Source: SAR86 cluster bacterium AG-447-A08
Lineage (GTDB): Bacteria > Pseudomonadota > Gammaproteobacteria > Magnimaribacterales > Magnimaribacteraceae
Assembly (NCBI GenBank): GCA_003212335.1
Contig: QCQA01000005.1
Coordinates: 1 to 64,000, forward strand
Length of the DNA: 64,000 bases
Direction of reading: 5' to 3'
A program made the position numbers and the translations under genes. Under the pieces are notes generated by a model. That model was not told the origin of the DNA, made no database searches, and saw nothing but the letters and a program-made list of their open reading frames with translations. Shown here one piece after another: positions 18,118 to 26,179 of this stretch. How positions within the stretch are numbered: the stretch's first letter is position 1; each line of letters begins with the position of its first letter.

Positions 18118-19140
18118 ATGCTATTAGGTTCTACAGAAAAGGTAATAGATTTGGAAATTAAAATAAATCGTTTTACGGATAGGCCAATTATCCCTCCATT
18201 TCTTGTTGAAGAAATTGGATCAAATATTCAAGGACCTTCTCTTGTAAAAGCTCCTAAATGGCTAAAAAATCCTCTTGCTAAATATTACCTTTACTTTGCA
18301 GATCACAAGGGAGATAGGATTAAGCTTGCCTATGCTAATGATCTTATAGGTCCATGGAAAGTGCTTTTAGGGGGTACTTTACAATTAAAAAATTCCTATT
18401 TTTTGACAGAAAAACCTGAGATACCTGATGATTTTGATATTGATTCACTAGGAATAAGGGATGCACACAAAGATCATATTGAACATATACCCAAAAAGAT
18501 TGATGATTTAACTATTCCGCATATCGCTTCACCTGATGTGCATATAGATGATCAAAATAAAAGATTCGTAATGTATTTTCATGGACTAGACGAATTCGGT
18601 CTTCAAAAGACCAGAGTTGCTGAATCAAAGGATGGTATAAATTTTAAAGCAAAGGAGAAAATAGTCGGATGGCCATACTTTCGTAGATTTTCCTATATGC
18701 AAAAAGACTATGCTCTATCTATGCCAGGAATAATCTATGAAGGCTCAGAGGAAATTGAAGAATTCAAACCAATAAATCAAATTATGGAGGAAAGAACCAG
18801 ACATAGTGCTGTTAAGGTCTATGGGGATAAGCTATTAATTTTTTTTACAAGGAAAGGTGATGTACCGGAACGTATATTAATGACAACGGTAGATCTAACT
18901 TTACCTGTATCAGAATGGAAAACTACTAAGCCAGTAGATGTCTTAAGACCTGAAAAAGAATGGGAGGGAGCTTTATTACCAAATCACAAATCAGCAGCAA
19001 GTGCTATCAATATTCCAGTTAATCAGTTGAGAGATCCCGCAGTTTTTAGTGAAGAAAATAAAAATTATCTTCTTTATTCTTTAAGGGGTGAGAACGGTAT
19101 AGGAATAGTAGAATTTTCTGTAATGGAGTCAAAAAAATAG
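18118..19140 (+). CDS. predicted five-bladed beta-propeller, glycosidase-like protein of unknown function
   Basis: I do not recognise a named family member. The 340 residues have short repeated strands of the kind seen in GH43/GH32-type propellers: KYYLYFADHKGDRIKLAYANDLIGPW near residue 57 and ASPDVHIDDQNKRFVMYFHGL near 139, with LRDPAVFSEENKNYLLYS near the end. Aspartates in SPDVH, and LRDPAV, resemble the acidic residues in those folds, but I cannot name a catalytic set. There is no signal peptide, so it is probably cytosolic. The ATG at 18118 has no clear ribosome-binding site. It is divergent from parE. Confidence 0.72.
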   Translation: MLLGSTEKVIDLEIKINRFTDRPIIPPFLVEEIGSNIQGPSLVKAPKWLKNPLAKYYLYFADHKGDRIKLAYANDLIGPWKVLLGGTLQLKNSYFLTEKPEIPDDFDIDSLGIRDAHKDHIEHIPKKIDDLTIPHIASPDVHIDDQNKRFVMYFHGLDEFGLQKTRVAESKDGINFKAKEKIVGWPYFRRFSYMQKDYALSMPGIIYEGSEEIEEFKPINQIMEERTRHSAVKVYGDKLLIFFTRKGDVPERILMTTVDLTLPVSEWKTTKPVDVLRPEKEWEGALLPNHKSAASAINIPVNQLRDPAVFSEENKNYLLYSLRGENGIGIVEFSVMESKK

Positions 19141-19235
19141 CCATTTAACAGTAATTTCACATAATATTCACATTATTTATATACATACATTAATTTTAAT
19201 GATATTATGCGCGGCATTAAATATCGCTTAAAAAA

Positions 19236-19355
19236 ATGAAAAAAATAGAAAAAACAGCAAAAAAAGTGACCGAAGTAATACTACCTACTCTCTATTTAGC
19301 TCCCATGTTTCTTGGGGCTTATGGTTTTATATCACTTGTGCAGTGGACTAGTTAA
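19236..19355 (+). CDS. small membrane protein, 39 residues
   Basis: A short reading frame with a basic, lysine-rich N-terminus (MKKIEKTAKKVTEVILP) followed by one hydrophobic helix (LYLAPMFLGAYGFISLV) and the ending QWTS. This is the layout of a single-pass inner-membrane microprotein. It fills the only larger gap between two genes, and its TAA overlaps the stop of the convergent 145-residue gene by 3 bases, the same tail-to-tail packing as established genes in this window. No clear ribosome-binding site is visible. I do not recognise it and it could be chance. Confidence 0.5.
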   Translation: MKKIEKTAKKVTEVILPTLYLAPMFLGAYGFISLVQWTS

Positions 19356-19789
19356 CCTTCTTGTTGTTGTAACATTCCTATAAGGTCGCTCACTTTTCGC
19401 CTTTGATGCATAGATCTCATTAAATCTATTCCTTCTTTGAGCGAAATCTTGTCCCCCTCTTCTTGAATAGCCTCAAACTGCTTATCAAACATTTCCCTCA
19501 GACTCTGATTATCCTGATCGTACTGATCGATAGTCTTGTTGTCTAAAATTTTGAATTGATCAAGCTCTTTCATGCTTATTGTCGAGTGTTCTCTTAACCA
19601 CTCGATGATGTCATGATTCTCTTTTTTCAAAGACGAACTTGCATCATTTAATTTCAAGGCTGATATAAGTATCAAAGCCCCCCATGAACCCAAACGAGAT
19701 TTTTCATATTCATCATCAATTAAAGGACTAAATCTATTTATAATTTCTTGTGCGGCATTCAGTAGCGCAATGTTGATATCCGGTTTCAT
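19352..19789 (-). CDS. small helical protein of unknown function, possible LvaB-like kinase partner
   Basis: A 145-residue, probably all-helical and acidic protein (INIALLNAAQEIINRFSPLI at the N-terminus, MHQRRKVSDLIGMLQQQEG at the end), with no signal peptide. Its ATG overlaps the TGA of the upstream APH-like kinase gene in an ATGA junction, a strong hint of a stoichiometric complex. In Pseudomonas levulinate catabolism the APH-like kinase LvaA needs a small partner, LvaB, encoded next to it; position and size fit, but I cannot show sequence homology by eye. A DUF6285-type protein is another guess. Last gene of a five-gene operon. Confidence 0.8.
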   Translation of the reverse strand: MKPDINIALLNAAQEIINRFSPLIDDEYEKSRLGSWGALILISALKLNDASSSLKKENHDIIEWLREHSTISMKELDQFKILDNKTIDQYDQDNQSLREMFDKQFEAIQEEGDKISLKEGIDLMRSMHQRRKVSDLIGMLQQQEG

Positions 19790-20790
19790 ATATTTTTTTC
19801 TAAAGTATCTAAGATTATTTCAAGGTGGATATCACCAGGTATCCAAGCTGAGAATAGATTAATAGGATCTATATTTGTACCTGACTTAAATTCATTACCA
19901 GCAGAAATCCATATAGCCATGCCTTTAACGGCTGCAAAAAGTTCCCACCAATTTAGATCGTCTTTGTCTATACTAATATTACTAGTCTTTTCCCATATTT
20001 TTAGTGCATCCTCTCTTTTTAACAAGTAAGCGGGACGATCCTTATCTTGCCAGCTCCATATAGGCGAGAGGGCCCAGCCTAAATCTTCGAGAGGATCACC
20101 TAAATGAGCCATTTCCCAATCGAGAATTCCAGTGATTTTGTTTTCAGAATATAGGAAGTTACCACTCCTATAATCTCCATGTACCATACTTATAGTTTCA
20201 CTTTCCTTAGGAGGGTTTCTATATAGATGTCTTATGCCAGCCTCCAAAATTGGTTCAATTCCTATAGAATCTTCATGTATGATTTTGACCCACTTATCTA
20301 ATTCATTTTTCCAAAAAGGTTGCTCTACCTCTCCAATAAACTCTCTGAAAATATCCTTATCTATTTCTTTTTTTGCTATCTCACCGAGGATAGACCAAAA
20401 CTGCTTACCAAGGTCTACTTCATGAGGGGCATATATATTGGGGGTGAAAGGACTCGCAGCCTCGCCCTTTAATTCTCTCATCAACATAAATGGAGCACCT
20501 AACTTAGAATTTTCTTCTGACATATCTATCAGAATTGGGACAGGAACATTAGACTCTTGAAATGCAGAATAAGCTAGGTATTCAGTTTTTTGCTCTGTCT
20601 CGATCAAAGAGCTATCTTGAGAAAGTCTGAGAACCAATCTTTCTTCATTATCAGAATTATCCTTAACAATTATCTTATAGGTCTCTCTGCTTGCTCCACC
20701 AAAAATTCTTTCAAAAGAAATTAATGAGAAATCTTTTTTTTGAAACTCTGAATAGTAAGCAAGGAATGCAGAAGACAGATCTTGGGACAT
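19786..20790 (-). CDS. APH/ACAD10-type phosphotransferase (acyl-CoA hydroxyl kinase-like)
   Basis: Aminoglycoside-phosphotransferase-fold kinase of 334 residues. Catalytic loop HGDYRSGN is at 204-211 and the metal-binding DWE at 224-226 followed by LGDP. The N-terminal lobe has a nucleotide-binding loop FGGASRETYKI near residue 30. This subgroup, related to the kinase domain of ACAD10/ACAD11 and to LvaA, phosphorylates hydroxyls of hydroxyacyl-CoAs rather than antibiotics. It lies 3 bases after the upstream unknown gene and overlaps the small downstream gene by 4, inside an operon with a P450. A resistance role is unlikely. Confidence 0.88.
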   Translation of the reverse strand: MSQDLSSAFLAYYSEFQKKDFSLISFERIFGGASRETYKIIVKDNSDNEERLVLRLSQDSSLIETEQKTEYLAYSAFQESNVPVPILIDMSEENSKLGAPFMLMRELKGEAASPFTPNIYAPHEVDLGKQFWSILGEIAKKEIDKDIFREFIGEVEQPFWKNELDKWVKIIHEDSIGIEPILEAGIRHLYRNPPKESETISMVHGDYRSGNFLYSENKITGILDWEMAHLGDPLEDLGWALSPIWSWQDKDRPAYLLKREDALKIWEKTSNISIDKDDLNWWELFAAVKGMAIWISAGNEFKSGTNIDPINLFSAWIPGDIHLEIILDTLEKNI

Positions 20791-20793
20791 AAG

Positions 20794-21882
20794 CTAGCGA
20801 TCTAATAAATCTTCAAAGCCACTTGGAGCGTGAGGGCCTATCAAAAGTTGTTCCAAAGCTCCAATACCCTTAATTTTCGATTGATTCTCCGATAATTCAA
20901 ATTCACAAATAGCTTGAATATGTAAAAAAGGAGGATCATGAGGATCTTCACTGAGATCATAGAAATCATATAAAGACTGTTTTTCTCCGTGAAACTGGCC
21001 GTGACCCCATTCTGGATGCATATACCCCAGTCCACACATGTAGATATGATATTTAGGAGTGAGATTCCAGACTACTTCAGTGCCATCTCGTTTAAGGGCA
21101 GAAAATTCTGCTTTAGCAATTCTTCTTGTGCCTTCTTTGTAATGAATTTCTTTTTTTAAATCAAACAACCTTTCACTTAAATCTTCTTTTTGCTGAACAC
21201 AATGGCTATTGGTTGCTATTCCTGCCTCATCATCAACGAAATAAAAATGGGAAGATTGATCAAAAAAATTAGCTGGAGCCCATAACCAATAAAATTGAGG
21301 TAATTTCAGAGGAGGGACGATTTGGTTATCTGGAGCACCTACAGGTCTTATGCCCCATGATCTGTCACGCGTACCCTGATAATTTTCTTTTGATAAATTT
21401 AATGAGTTGCTCTTAAATTTTATGTTGCCGGTCCAATTACCATGCTGAGTCATTCTAGTAGAATCCATATAGATTCTTGGACCATTCTTAAGAGTCATTC
21501 TTGGTTCTTCCATTGGCTCAAAGCGGCCAGTAAAAGATATATCTGCAAATATATCTTTCTCTTTATCATCAACAATAATCCTTAACTCTCTTAAAGGCTT
21601 AATAATTTCAATTCTAAAAGACCCTACTTCTGTATTCATCCTTTCATGATCTAGTACATCTGAGTATCTAAAATTGTGCTGAATGCCATCTGTTACAAAA
21701 ATAAAACTAGCATCTTTTAAGTTTAGATTTGGGTAAACACAAAAGGCAGCTCCAAAAAAAATGGTTCCGTCTTCGTTGTAACCGTTAAAGAAATATCGAT
21801 CATAAAAATTTCTTTCAGTTCCAACTTCAGCAATTGGAGTAGGTAACTGGTGAATCGGAAAATCGTCGCCTTCTGAGATCAT
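20794..21882 (-). CDS. uncharacterised protein, possibly lipocalin-like AttH/CrtC fold (DUF7064/7065-like)
   Basis: I recognise this only as a type commonly found beside P450s and acyl-CoA enzymes. The 362 residues are rich in strands and aromatic residues: EVGTERNFYDRYFFNGYNE near the N-terminus, a central GTRDRSWGIRPVG around 200, and a late MHPEWGHGQFHGEK. The RDRSWG motif recurs in proteins with two tandem lipocalin-like barrels as in AttH and carotenoid 1,2-hydratase; that fold assignment is inference. No signal peptide. It begins immediately after the P450 stop, without any gap. Confidence 0.75.
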   Translation of the reverse strand: MISEGDDFPIHQLPTPIAEVGTERNFYDRYFFNGYNEDGTIFFGAAFCVYPNLNLKDASFIFVTDGIQHNFRYSDVLDHERMNTEVGSFRIEIIKPLRELRIIVDDKEKDIFADISFTGRFEPMEEPRMTLKNGPRIYMDSTRMTQHGNWTGNIKFKSNSLNLSKENYQGTRDRSWGIRPVGAPDNQIVPPLKLPQFYWLWAPANFFDQSSHFYFVDDEAGIATNSHCVQQKEDLSERLFDLKKEIHYKEGTRRIAKAEFSALKRDGTEVVWNLTPKYHIYMCGLGYMHPEWGHGQFHGEKQSLYDFYDLSEDPHDPPFLHIQAICEFELSENQSKIKGIGALEQLLIGPHAPSGFEDLLDR

Positions 21883-23121
21883 TTAGATGCTAACCTTTAA
21901 TTCGGAAATTCCAGCCAAAAAGTTTGAAGGGATTCTGACAGGATCAGAGGTGGAATGAATATTAGGGTAACGACTCAAAAGTTCTTCAAATAGAATTCTT
22001 ATTTGCATATGCCCCAATCTATTGCCTAAACATAGATGCTCGCCAGCTCCAAAAGCTAGATGCTTCTTTGCATTTACCCTATCCACCTTGAATAAATCTC
22101 CGTCAGTAAAGACATCTTCATCTCTATTTGCTGAGCCGTACCACATAACAACCTTATCACCTGCTTTGATATCTTGACCTCTAATATTGGTATCTTTGGT
22201 TGCTGTCCTTCTAAAATAAATGACAGAAGTTACCCATCTCAACATTTCGTCAGTAGCATTAGAAATGAGTGAAGGATCCTTGAGAAGTTTTTCTCTTTCT
22301 TCGGGATTCTCAGTTAATGCCATTAGTCCACCTGTAAGAGTGTTTCTAGTCGTTTCATTTCCAGCTATAACCATAAGCAAAAAGAAACCATCTAGTAATT
22401 CCGGTGGAAGCTCTCCTCCTTCAATTTTTGTATTGGCTACAACACTCATGAGATCATCGGTAGGATTTTGTCTCCTTTCCTCAATCATATCTCTACCCAT
22501 TTTGAACAGTTCCATGTAGTTAACCCATATTTGGAATGAATTGTTGGGATCTTGCTGAATTGATGCATCGGTAAGGTTGTTAACTAAGTCCCTTATTTTA
22601 GGTCTTTCAGATTCTGGGATTCCCATCATTTCACATAGTACCCAAAGCGGTAATTGTTCCGATATCTCAGTTACAAAGTTGAACTCACCTTTATCTTCAA
22701 CATTTTCTAGTAGTTCTCTTATTTTAGCTCTCATATCAACTTCTAGCGCTTTAATTGCTTTAGGCGTAAAACTGGGAGCTACCATTTTTCTATAAATTTG
22801 ATGATCTGGAGGATCCATACCTATCATGTTACCTACTATGGCAGCTACAGCTGCTGGATCGACTACTTCAGGGTCTCCCATTGACATCAAATGGCCACCC
22901 ACTGCGGAAGAAAATGTTAGAGGATCTTTAGAGACTCTAACAATATCTTCATGCTTGGTGAGAGCCCAAAAGCCTGGCTCAAAATCTAAACTCTCTTCGT
23001 GCCAATATATTGGAGCTTCTTTTCTAAGTCTTTTAAAAAGATCAAATGGTTGACCATTGATAAATGTTTCCCATTTATCCAACTCACATATTTGACCTAT
23101 GTCATAAATGGGTTTGGGCAT
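21883..23121 (-). CDS. cytochrome P450
   Basis: Soluble bacterial class I P450 of 412 residues. The haem-ligand cysteine is residue 364 in AFGAGEHLCLGNRLG, the oxygen-activating I-helix reads AGNETT at 253-258, and the ExxR pair is E292/R295. It hydroxylates an unknown substrate, needing ferredoxin and reductase partners not encoded here. The general look is of CYP families acting on steroids, terpenes or alkyl chains, but the family cannot be assigned by eye. It starts 5 bases after the peroxiredoxin gene and is followed directly by three genes of likely shared pathway. Confidence 0.95.
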   Translation of the reverse strand: MPKPIYDIGQICELDKWETFINGQPFDLFKRLRKEAPIYWHEESLDFEPGFWALTKHEDIVRVSKDPLTFSSAVGGHLMSMGDPEVVDPAAVAAIVGNMIGMDPPDHQIYRKMVAPSFTPKAIKALEVDMRAKIRELLENVEDKGEFNFVTEISEQLPLWVLCEMMGIPESERPKIRDLVNNLTDASIQQDPNNSFQIWVNYMELFKMGRDMIEERRQNPTDDLMSVVANTKIEGGELPPELLDGFFLLMVIAGNETTRNTLTGGLMALTENPEEREKLLKDPSLISNATDEMLRWVTSVIYFRRTATKDTNIRGQDIKAGDKVVMWYGSANRDEDVFTDGDLFKVDRVNAKKHLAFGAGEHLCLGNRLGHMQIRILFEELLSRYPNIHSTSDPVRIPSNFLAGISELKVSI

Positions 23122-23126
23122 ATGTT

Positions 23127-23609
23127 TTAGAGTTGCTCTAGTATTGTTTCAGCGGAACTTACATCGAGACCAGGACCTGATTCAACGTTTAAAACTGATA
23201 CAACACCATCATCTATTATCATGGCATATCTTTGAGATCTTGTACCAAGACCAAAACCACTTCCATCCATCTCTAACCCTATAGCTGCAGTAAATTCTCC
23301 ATTACCGTCGGATAGCATTAAAACATCTTCTCCAACATTTCTATCTTCACCCCATGCTTTCATTACAAAGGGATCATTTACAGAAACACAAGCAACTATA
23401 TCGACACCTTTTTCTTTCAGATCTTTATTTTTATCTAAAAAACCTGGAAGATGTTGAGCGCTGCATGTAGGAGTAAAAGCTCCTGGAACAGCAAAAAGAA
23501 CAATCTTCTTTCCCGATGATAGTTCACTTAAAGAAACGGGTTTTGGTCCCTCCGCAGTCATTGTTGTTAATCCTACTGTAGGTAAAGTATCTCCAACTTG
23601 TATTGTCAT
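23127..23609 (-). CDS. peroxiredoxin, Prx5-type
   Basis: Thiol peroxidase of 160 residues. The peroxidatic cysteine is C49 in the motif PGAFTPTCSAQHLPG. A second Cys (IVACVSVND) lies downstream in the usual Prx5 context, and the C-terminus carries RSQRYAMIIDDGVV. The start at ATG 23609 is chosen because a strong AGGAG lies 7-11 bases upstream; a longer frame to 23645 lacks this. It heads the operon with the P450 and may protect against uncoupled oxygen reduction products. It probably reduces alkyl hydroperoxides with glutathione or glutaredoxin. Confidence 0.93.
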   Translation of the reverse strand: MTIQVGDTLPTVGLTTMTAEGPKPVSLSELSSGKKIVLFAVPGAFTPTCSAQHLPGFLDKNKDLKEKGVDIVACVSVNDPFVMKAWGEDRNVGEDVLMLSDGNGEFTAAIGLEMDGSGFGLGTRSQRYAMIIDDGVVSVLNVESGPGLDVSSAETILEQL

Positions 23610-23633
23610 TTTCTCTCCTTTATAAAAAATACC

Positions 23634-23639
23634 ATTATA
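23634..23639 (-). promoter_or_regulatory. candidate -10 box for peroxiredoxin-P450 operon
   Basis: Minus-strand TATAAT at 23639-23634 lies 24 bases before the peroxiredoxin ATG and just upstream of its AGGAG site. The -35 region is weak at normal spacing, so an activator may be needed. Confidence 0.4.
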
Positions 23640-23654
23640 GGCCAAGAATTAATT

Positions 23655-23682
23655 TTGATGCGAGTCAAAGAGGTGTTATACT
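23655..23682 (+). promoter_or_regulatory. sigma-70 promoter for TolC-like gene
   Basis: TTGATG at 23655-23660 and TATACT at 23677-23682 with a 16-base spacer. Initiation near 23689 would give a short leader before the ATG at 23701 or the alternative ATG at 23710. Confidence 0.55.
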
Positions 23683-23692
23683 AGAGTAACAC
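23673..23692. promoter_or_regulatory. inverted repeat over the -10 box, possible operator
   Basis: GTGTTA at 23673-23678 and TAACAC at 23687-23692 form a perfect inverted repeat with an 8-base centre. It covers the -10 box and start point of the TolC-like promoter, between that gene and the divergent peroxiredoxin operon. A dimeric repressor could bind here. No T-tract follows, so it is not a terminator. Confidence 0.45.
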
Positions 23693-23700
23693 ACCTTATA

Positions 23701-25044
23701 ATGTTAAATATGCGCCCAATAAAAACACTACAAATTTATTTTTTGTTTTCCTTAATAGCAATTAGTAGTCCTTTAAGAACTGAGAATCTAGCTGATGTAT
23801 ATGAGTTAGCACTAAAGAATGATCCTCTACTAAAAGCTGCAGAAGCTACTTACAGGGCCGGAAAAGAAAATAAAACGCAGGGTATTGCAGGTTTATTGCC
23901 AACTTTGTCAGTTGGAGGAAGCACTAACTGGAATGAGTATAGAGTCGAAGAACAGATAATCGATCAATACAATTCTAATTCTTATCTGGCTAGCTTGAAT
24001 CAGCCTATCTTTAGGCTAGATAAGTGGTTTCAGTTTGAAAGAGGAACAGCCCTATCTGAGGCTGCAAGTGCGGAGTTTGCTTATCAACAACAAGAGACAA
24101 TGATTAGAGTTGCTTCAGCTTACTTTAATGTTCTTAATTCTATAGATAGTCTCAATGCAGCTAGAGCTGAGGAGAAGGCTATTGGTAGACAAAAAGATTT
24201 AGCTAAAAAAAGGTTTGATGTAGGTCTTGCTGCAATCACTGAAGTACAAGAAACACAGGCTGCATTTGATCTCACTGTTGTATCTAGGATTGCTAGAGAA
24301 GCCCAATTAGATTCTGCTCGAGAATCACTCACTTCGATTGTTGGAAGAGACATTAAACTCCTTTCCCCACTCTCAGATAATTTTGAGATATCTTTACCAG
24401 ATCCTCTAGACAGAGAAAGCTGGGTGTCATTAGGTCTAAAGAATAATTACCAACTAAAGGCTGCAAAACTTCAAAGAGATGCTGCTCAAGCCTCCGCTAG
24501 ATCAACAGCTTCTAATCACCTTCCTCAGATAGATTTAGTAGGGAGAGTGTCTAAAAGCACATCAAAACAAGGGAAGTTCGGTGGCTTCATACAGAATCCT
24601 CTTTTTGGTGTTGAGCAGGACACGAGACAATATTCAATCCAGTTCAATTTGCCTCTCTATGCGGGAGGAGCGATAAGTTCTGCCAGGAGACAAGCATACG
24701 CAAACTATGACAGATCAAAAGAACAGGCAATTTACGCAGAGAGATCGACAGTAAGAGATGTTAGATCGAATCACTTTGGTGTCCAAACTCAGGTAGCGAA
24801 TGTTACTGCAAGAAAACAAGCTTTGGCTTCTGCTGAGTCAGCTTTAGAGGCCACTCAAATTGGATACGAAGTAGGTACGAGGAATACAGTTGATTTGCTT
24901 GACGCACAAAAGAGACTGTTTCAAGCCCAAAGGGATTATGCAAGTTCAAGATATGATTACATTATCTCTATGTTAAGACTTAAGGCGTCAGTTGGCTCTC
25001 TAAGTCCTAAAGACCTAATGAACATAAGTAATCAAATGGAATAA
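23701..25044 (+). CDS. TolC family outer membrane efflux protein
   Basis: Outer-membrane channel of type I secretion and tripartite efflux systems, 447 residues. A signal peptide occupies the first 25 or so residues. Mature sequence begins NLADVYELALKNDPLLKAAEATYRAG, the classic TolC start. Two internal repeats show coiled-coil rich helices (RQKDLAKKRFDVGLAAITEVQETQ and its C-terminal counterpart TQIGYEVGTRNTVDLLDAQKRLF). Start could be 23701 or 23710; the second gives the tidier signal peptide. No pump or adaptor gene is adjacent. The haloalkane dehalogenase homologue starts at the next base after its stop. Confidence 0.94.
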   Translation: MLNMRPIKTLQIYFLFSLIAISSPLRTENLADVYELALKNDPLLKAAEATYRAGKENKTQGIAGLLPTLSVGGSTNWNEYRVEEQIIDQYNSNSYLASLNQPIFRLDKWFQFERGTALSEAASAEFAYQQQETMIRVASAYFNVLNSIDSLNAARAEEKAIGRQKDLAKKRFDVGLAAITEVQETQAAFDLTVVSRIAREAQLDSARESLTSIVGRDIKLLSPLSDNFEISLPDPLDRESWVSLGLKNNYQLKAAKLQRDAAQASARSTASNHLPQIDLVGRVSKSTSKQGKFGGFIQNPLFGVEQDTRQYSIQFNLPLYAGGAISSARRQAYANYDRSKEQAIYAERSTVRDVRSNHFGVQTQVANVTARKQALASAESALEATQIGYEVGTRNTVDLLDAQKRLFQAQRDYASSRYDYIISMLRLKASVGSLSPKDLMNISNQME

Positions 25045-26169
25045 ATGATATATACATCGAAAACCTTCCTGAGGCTTCTAGCATCATTATCTATAACCTC
25101 TTGTTTTTTATTCTTAAGCTTTTTTTCCTTTTCTTCTGAACTTAAAGAAGGTGTTCTTAGAACTCCTGATGATAGGTTTGAAAATCTTGTTGATTATCCG
25201 TTTCAAGCTAACTATATGATGATAGATGGGCTAAGAATCCATTATCTTGATGAAGGACCTAAAGACGCAGATCCTATTGTTCTTTTTCACGGAGAACCAA
25301 CCTGGAGTTACTTATTTAGAAAAATGATACCTGTCTTTACAGAAGCAGGATATAGAGTAATTGTTCCAGACATGGTGGGTTTCGGTAAATCTGATAAGTT
25401 TGAATCTAAGTTCGACTACAGCTACCTGCATCATATCGAGGTCATGAAGGAACTTGTTCAAAGATTAGAGCTTACAAATGCAACTCACTTTGGCCAGGAC
25501 TGGGGTGGCCTTGTAGGTCTGAGGGTTGTTGCAGAAATGCCCGATAGATTTTCGCATGTAGTTGTTTCAAATACCGGAATGGTTGCAGGAGAAGGTATGA
25601 GAGCATGGTTCACTCAACGCATGATGGAACTAGCTGTCTGGTGGAATGGGCCGATTACATTTGAAGAACTTAAGACAGCGGCAAGAGGAGCACTTAATTC
25701 TAAAAATCCTTCTGCCAATGATGGAATTTCGATGTTTACTAAATGGATTGCACACTCCTATTATTCAGAAGATATGGACATAGTGGGAATCATTGAAACC
25801 TTTGGAAGGATAACTCTTTCAGAAGAAGAGAGAAGAGCTTATGAAGCACCCTACCCTAATGGAAAATATAAGGCAGGGGCTCATGTTTGGCCTTATCTAA
25901 TACCCACACAACTGCAGGAAAATGAAAAGTACTGGAAAGAAGTTTTAGATAAGTGGGAAAAACCTTTCCTTGTCGCTTTTGGAGGGGAAGAAAGAATTAC
26001 TATAAGAATGAAAGATGATTTTACAAATCGAATTCCCAATCCAACAGTAATAACCTTAGGGGGTGCTGGACACTTTGTACAGGAAGAAGTCGGACCTGAA
26101 TTAGCTCAAATTATCATAGATTTTGTAGAAGGCAGAGAAGTTACAGATTTAGTGGCTTCAAGAAATTAG
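25045..26169 (+). CDS. exported haloalkane dehalogenase-like alpha/beta hydrolase (HLD-I type)
   Basis: Alpha/beta-hydrolase closest in motifs to haloalkane dehalogenase subfamily I, which includes DhlA: HGEPTWSYLFRKM at 82-94, nucleophile Asp152 followed by halide-binding Trp153 in GQDWGG, and catalytic His343 in GAGHFVQEE. The third catalytic residue, Asp in subfamily I, aligns with Glu316 (GGEERIT). The first 31 residues form a hydrophobic signal sequence, unusual for this mostly cytosolic family. It would hydrolyse carbon-halogen bonds or, if diverged, epoxides or esters. It begins directly at the TolC-like stop. Confidence 0.85.
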   Translation: MIYTSKTFLRLLASLSITSCFLFLSFFSFSSELKEGVLRTPDDRFENLVDYPFQANYMMIDGLRIHYLDEGPKDADPIVLFHGEPTWSYLFRKMIPVFTEAGYRVIVPDMVGFGKSDKFESKFDYSYLHHIEVMKELVQRLELTNATHFGQDWGGLVGLRVVAEMPDRFSHVVVSNTGMVAGEGMRAWFTQRMMELAVWWNGPITFEELKTAARGALNSKNPSANDGISMFTKWIAHSYYSEDMDIVGIIETFGRITLSEEERRAYEAPYPNGKYKAGAHVWPYLIPTQLQENEKYWKEVLDKWEKPFLVAFGGEERITIRMKDDFTNRIPNPTVITLGGAGHFVQEEVGPELAQIIIDFVEGREVTDLVASRN

Positions 26170-26179
26170 CTTAACGATA

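Noticed and set aside
19786-20790. Antibiotic (aminoglycoside) phosphotransferase
   Set aside because: The APH fold is shared, but the sequence type and the operon with a P450 fit ACAD10/LvaA-like metabolic kinases.
23634-23672. TTGACT paired with TATAAT as a full promoter for the peroxiredoxin operon
   Set aside because: The spacing is 23 bases, too long for sigma-70, so only the -10 box is reported.
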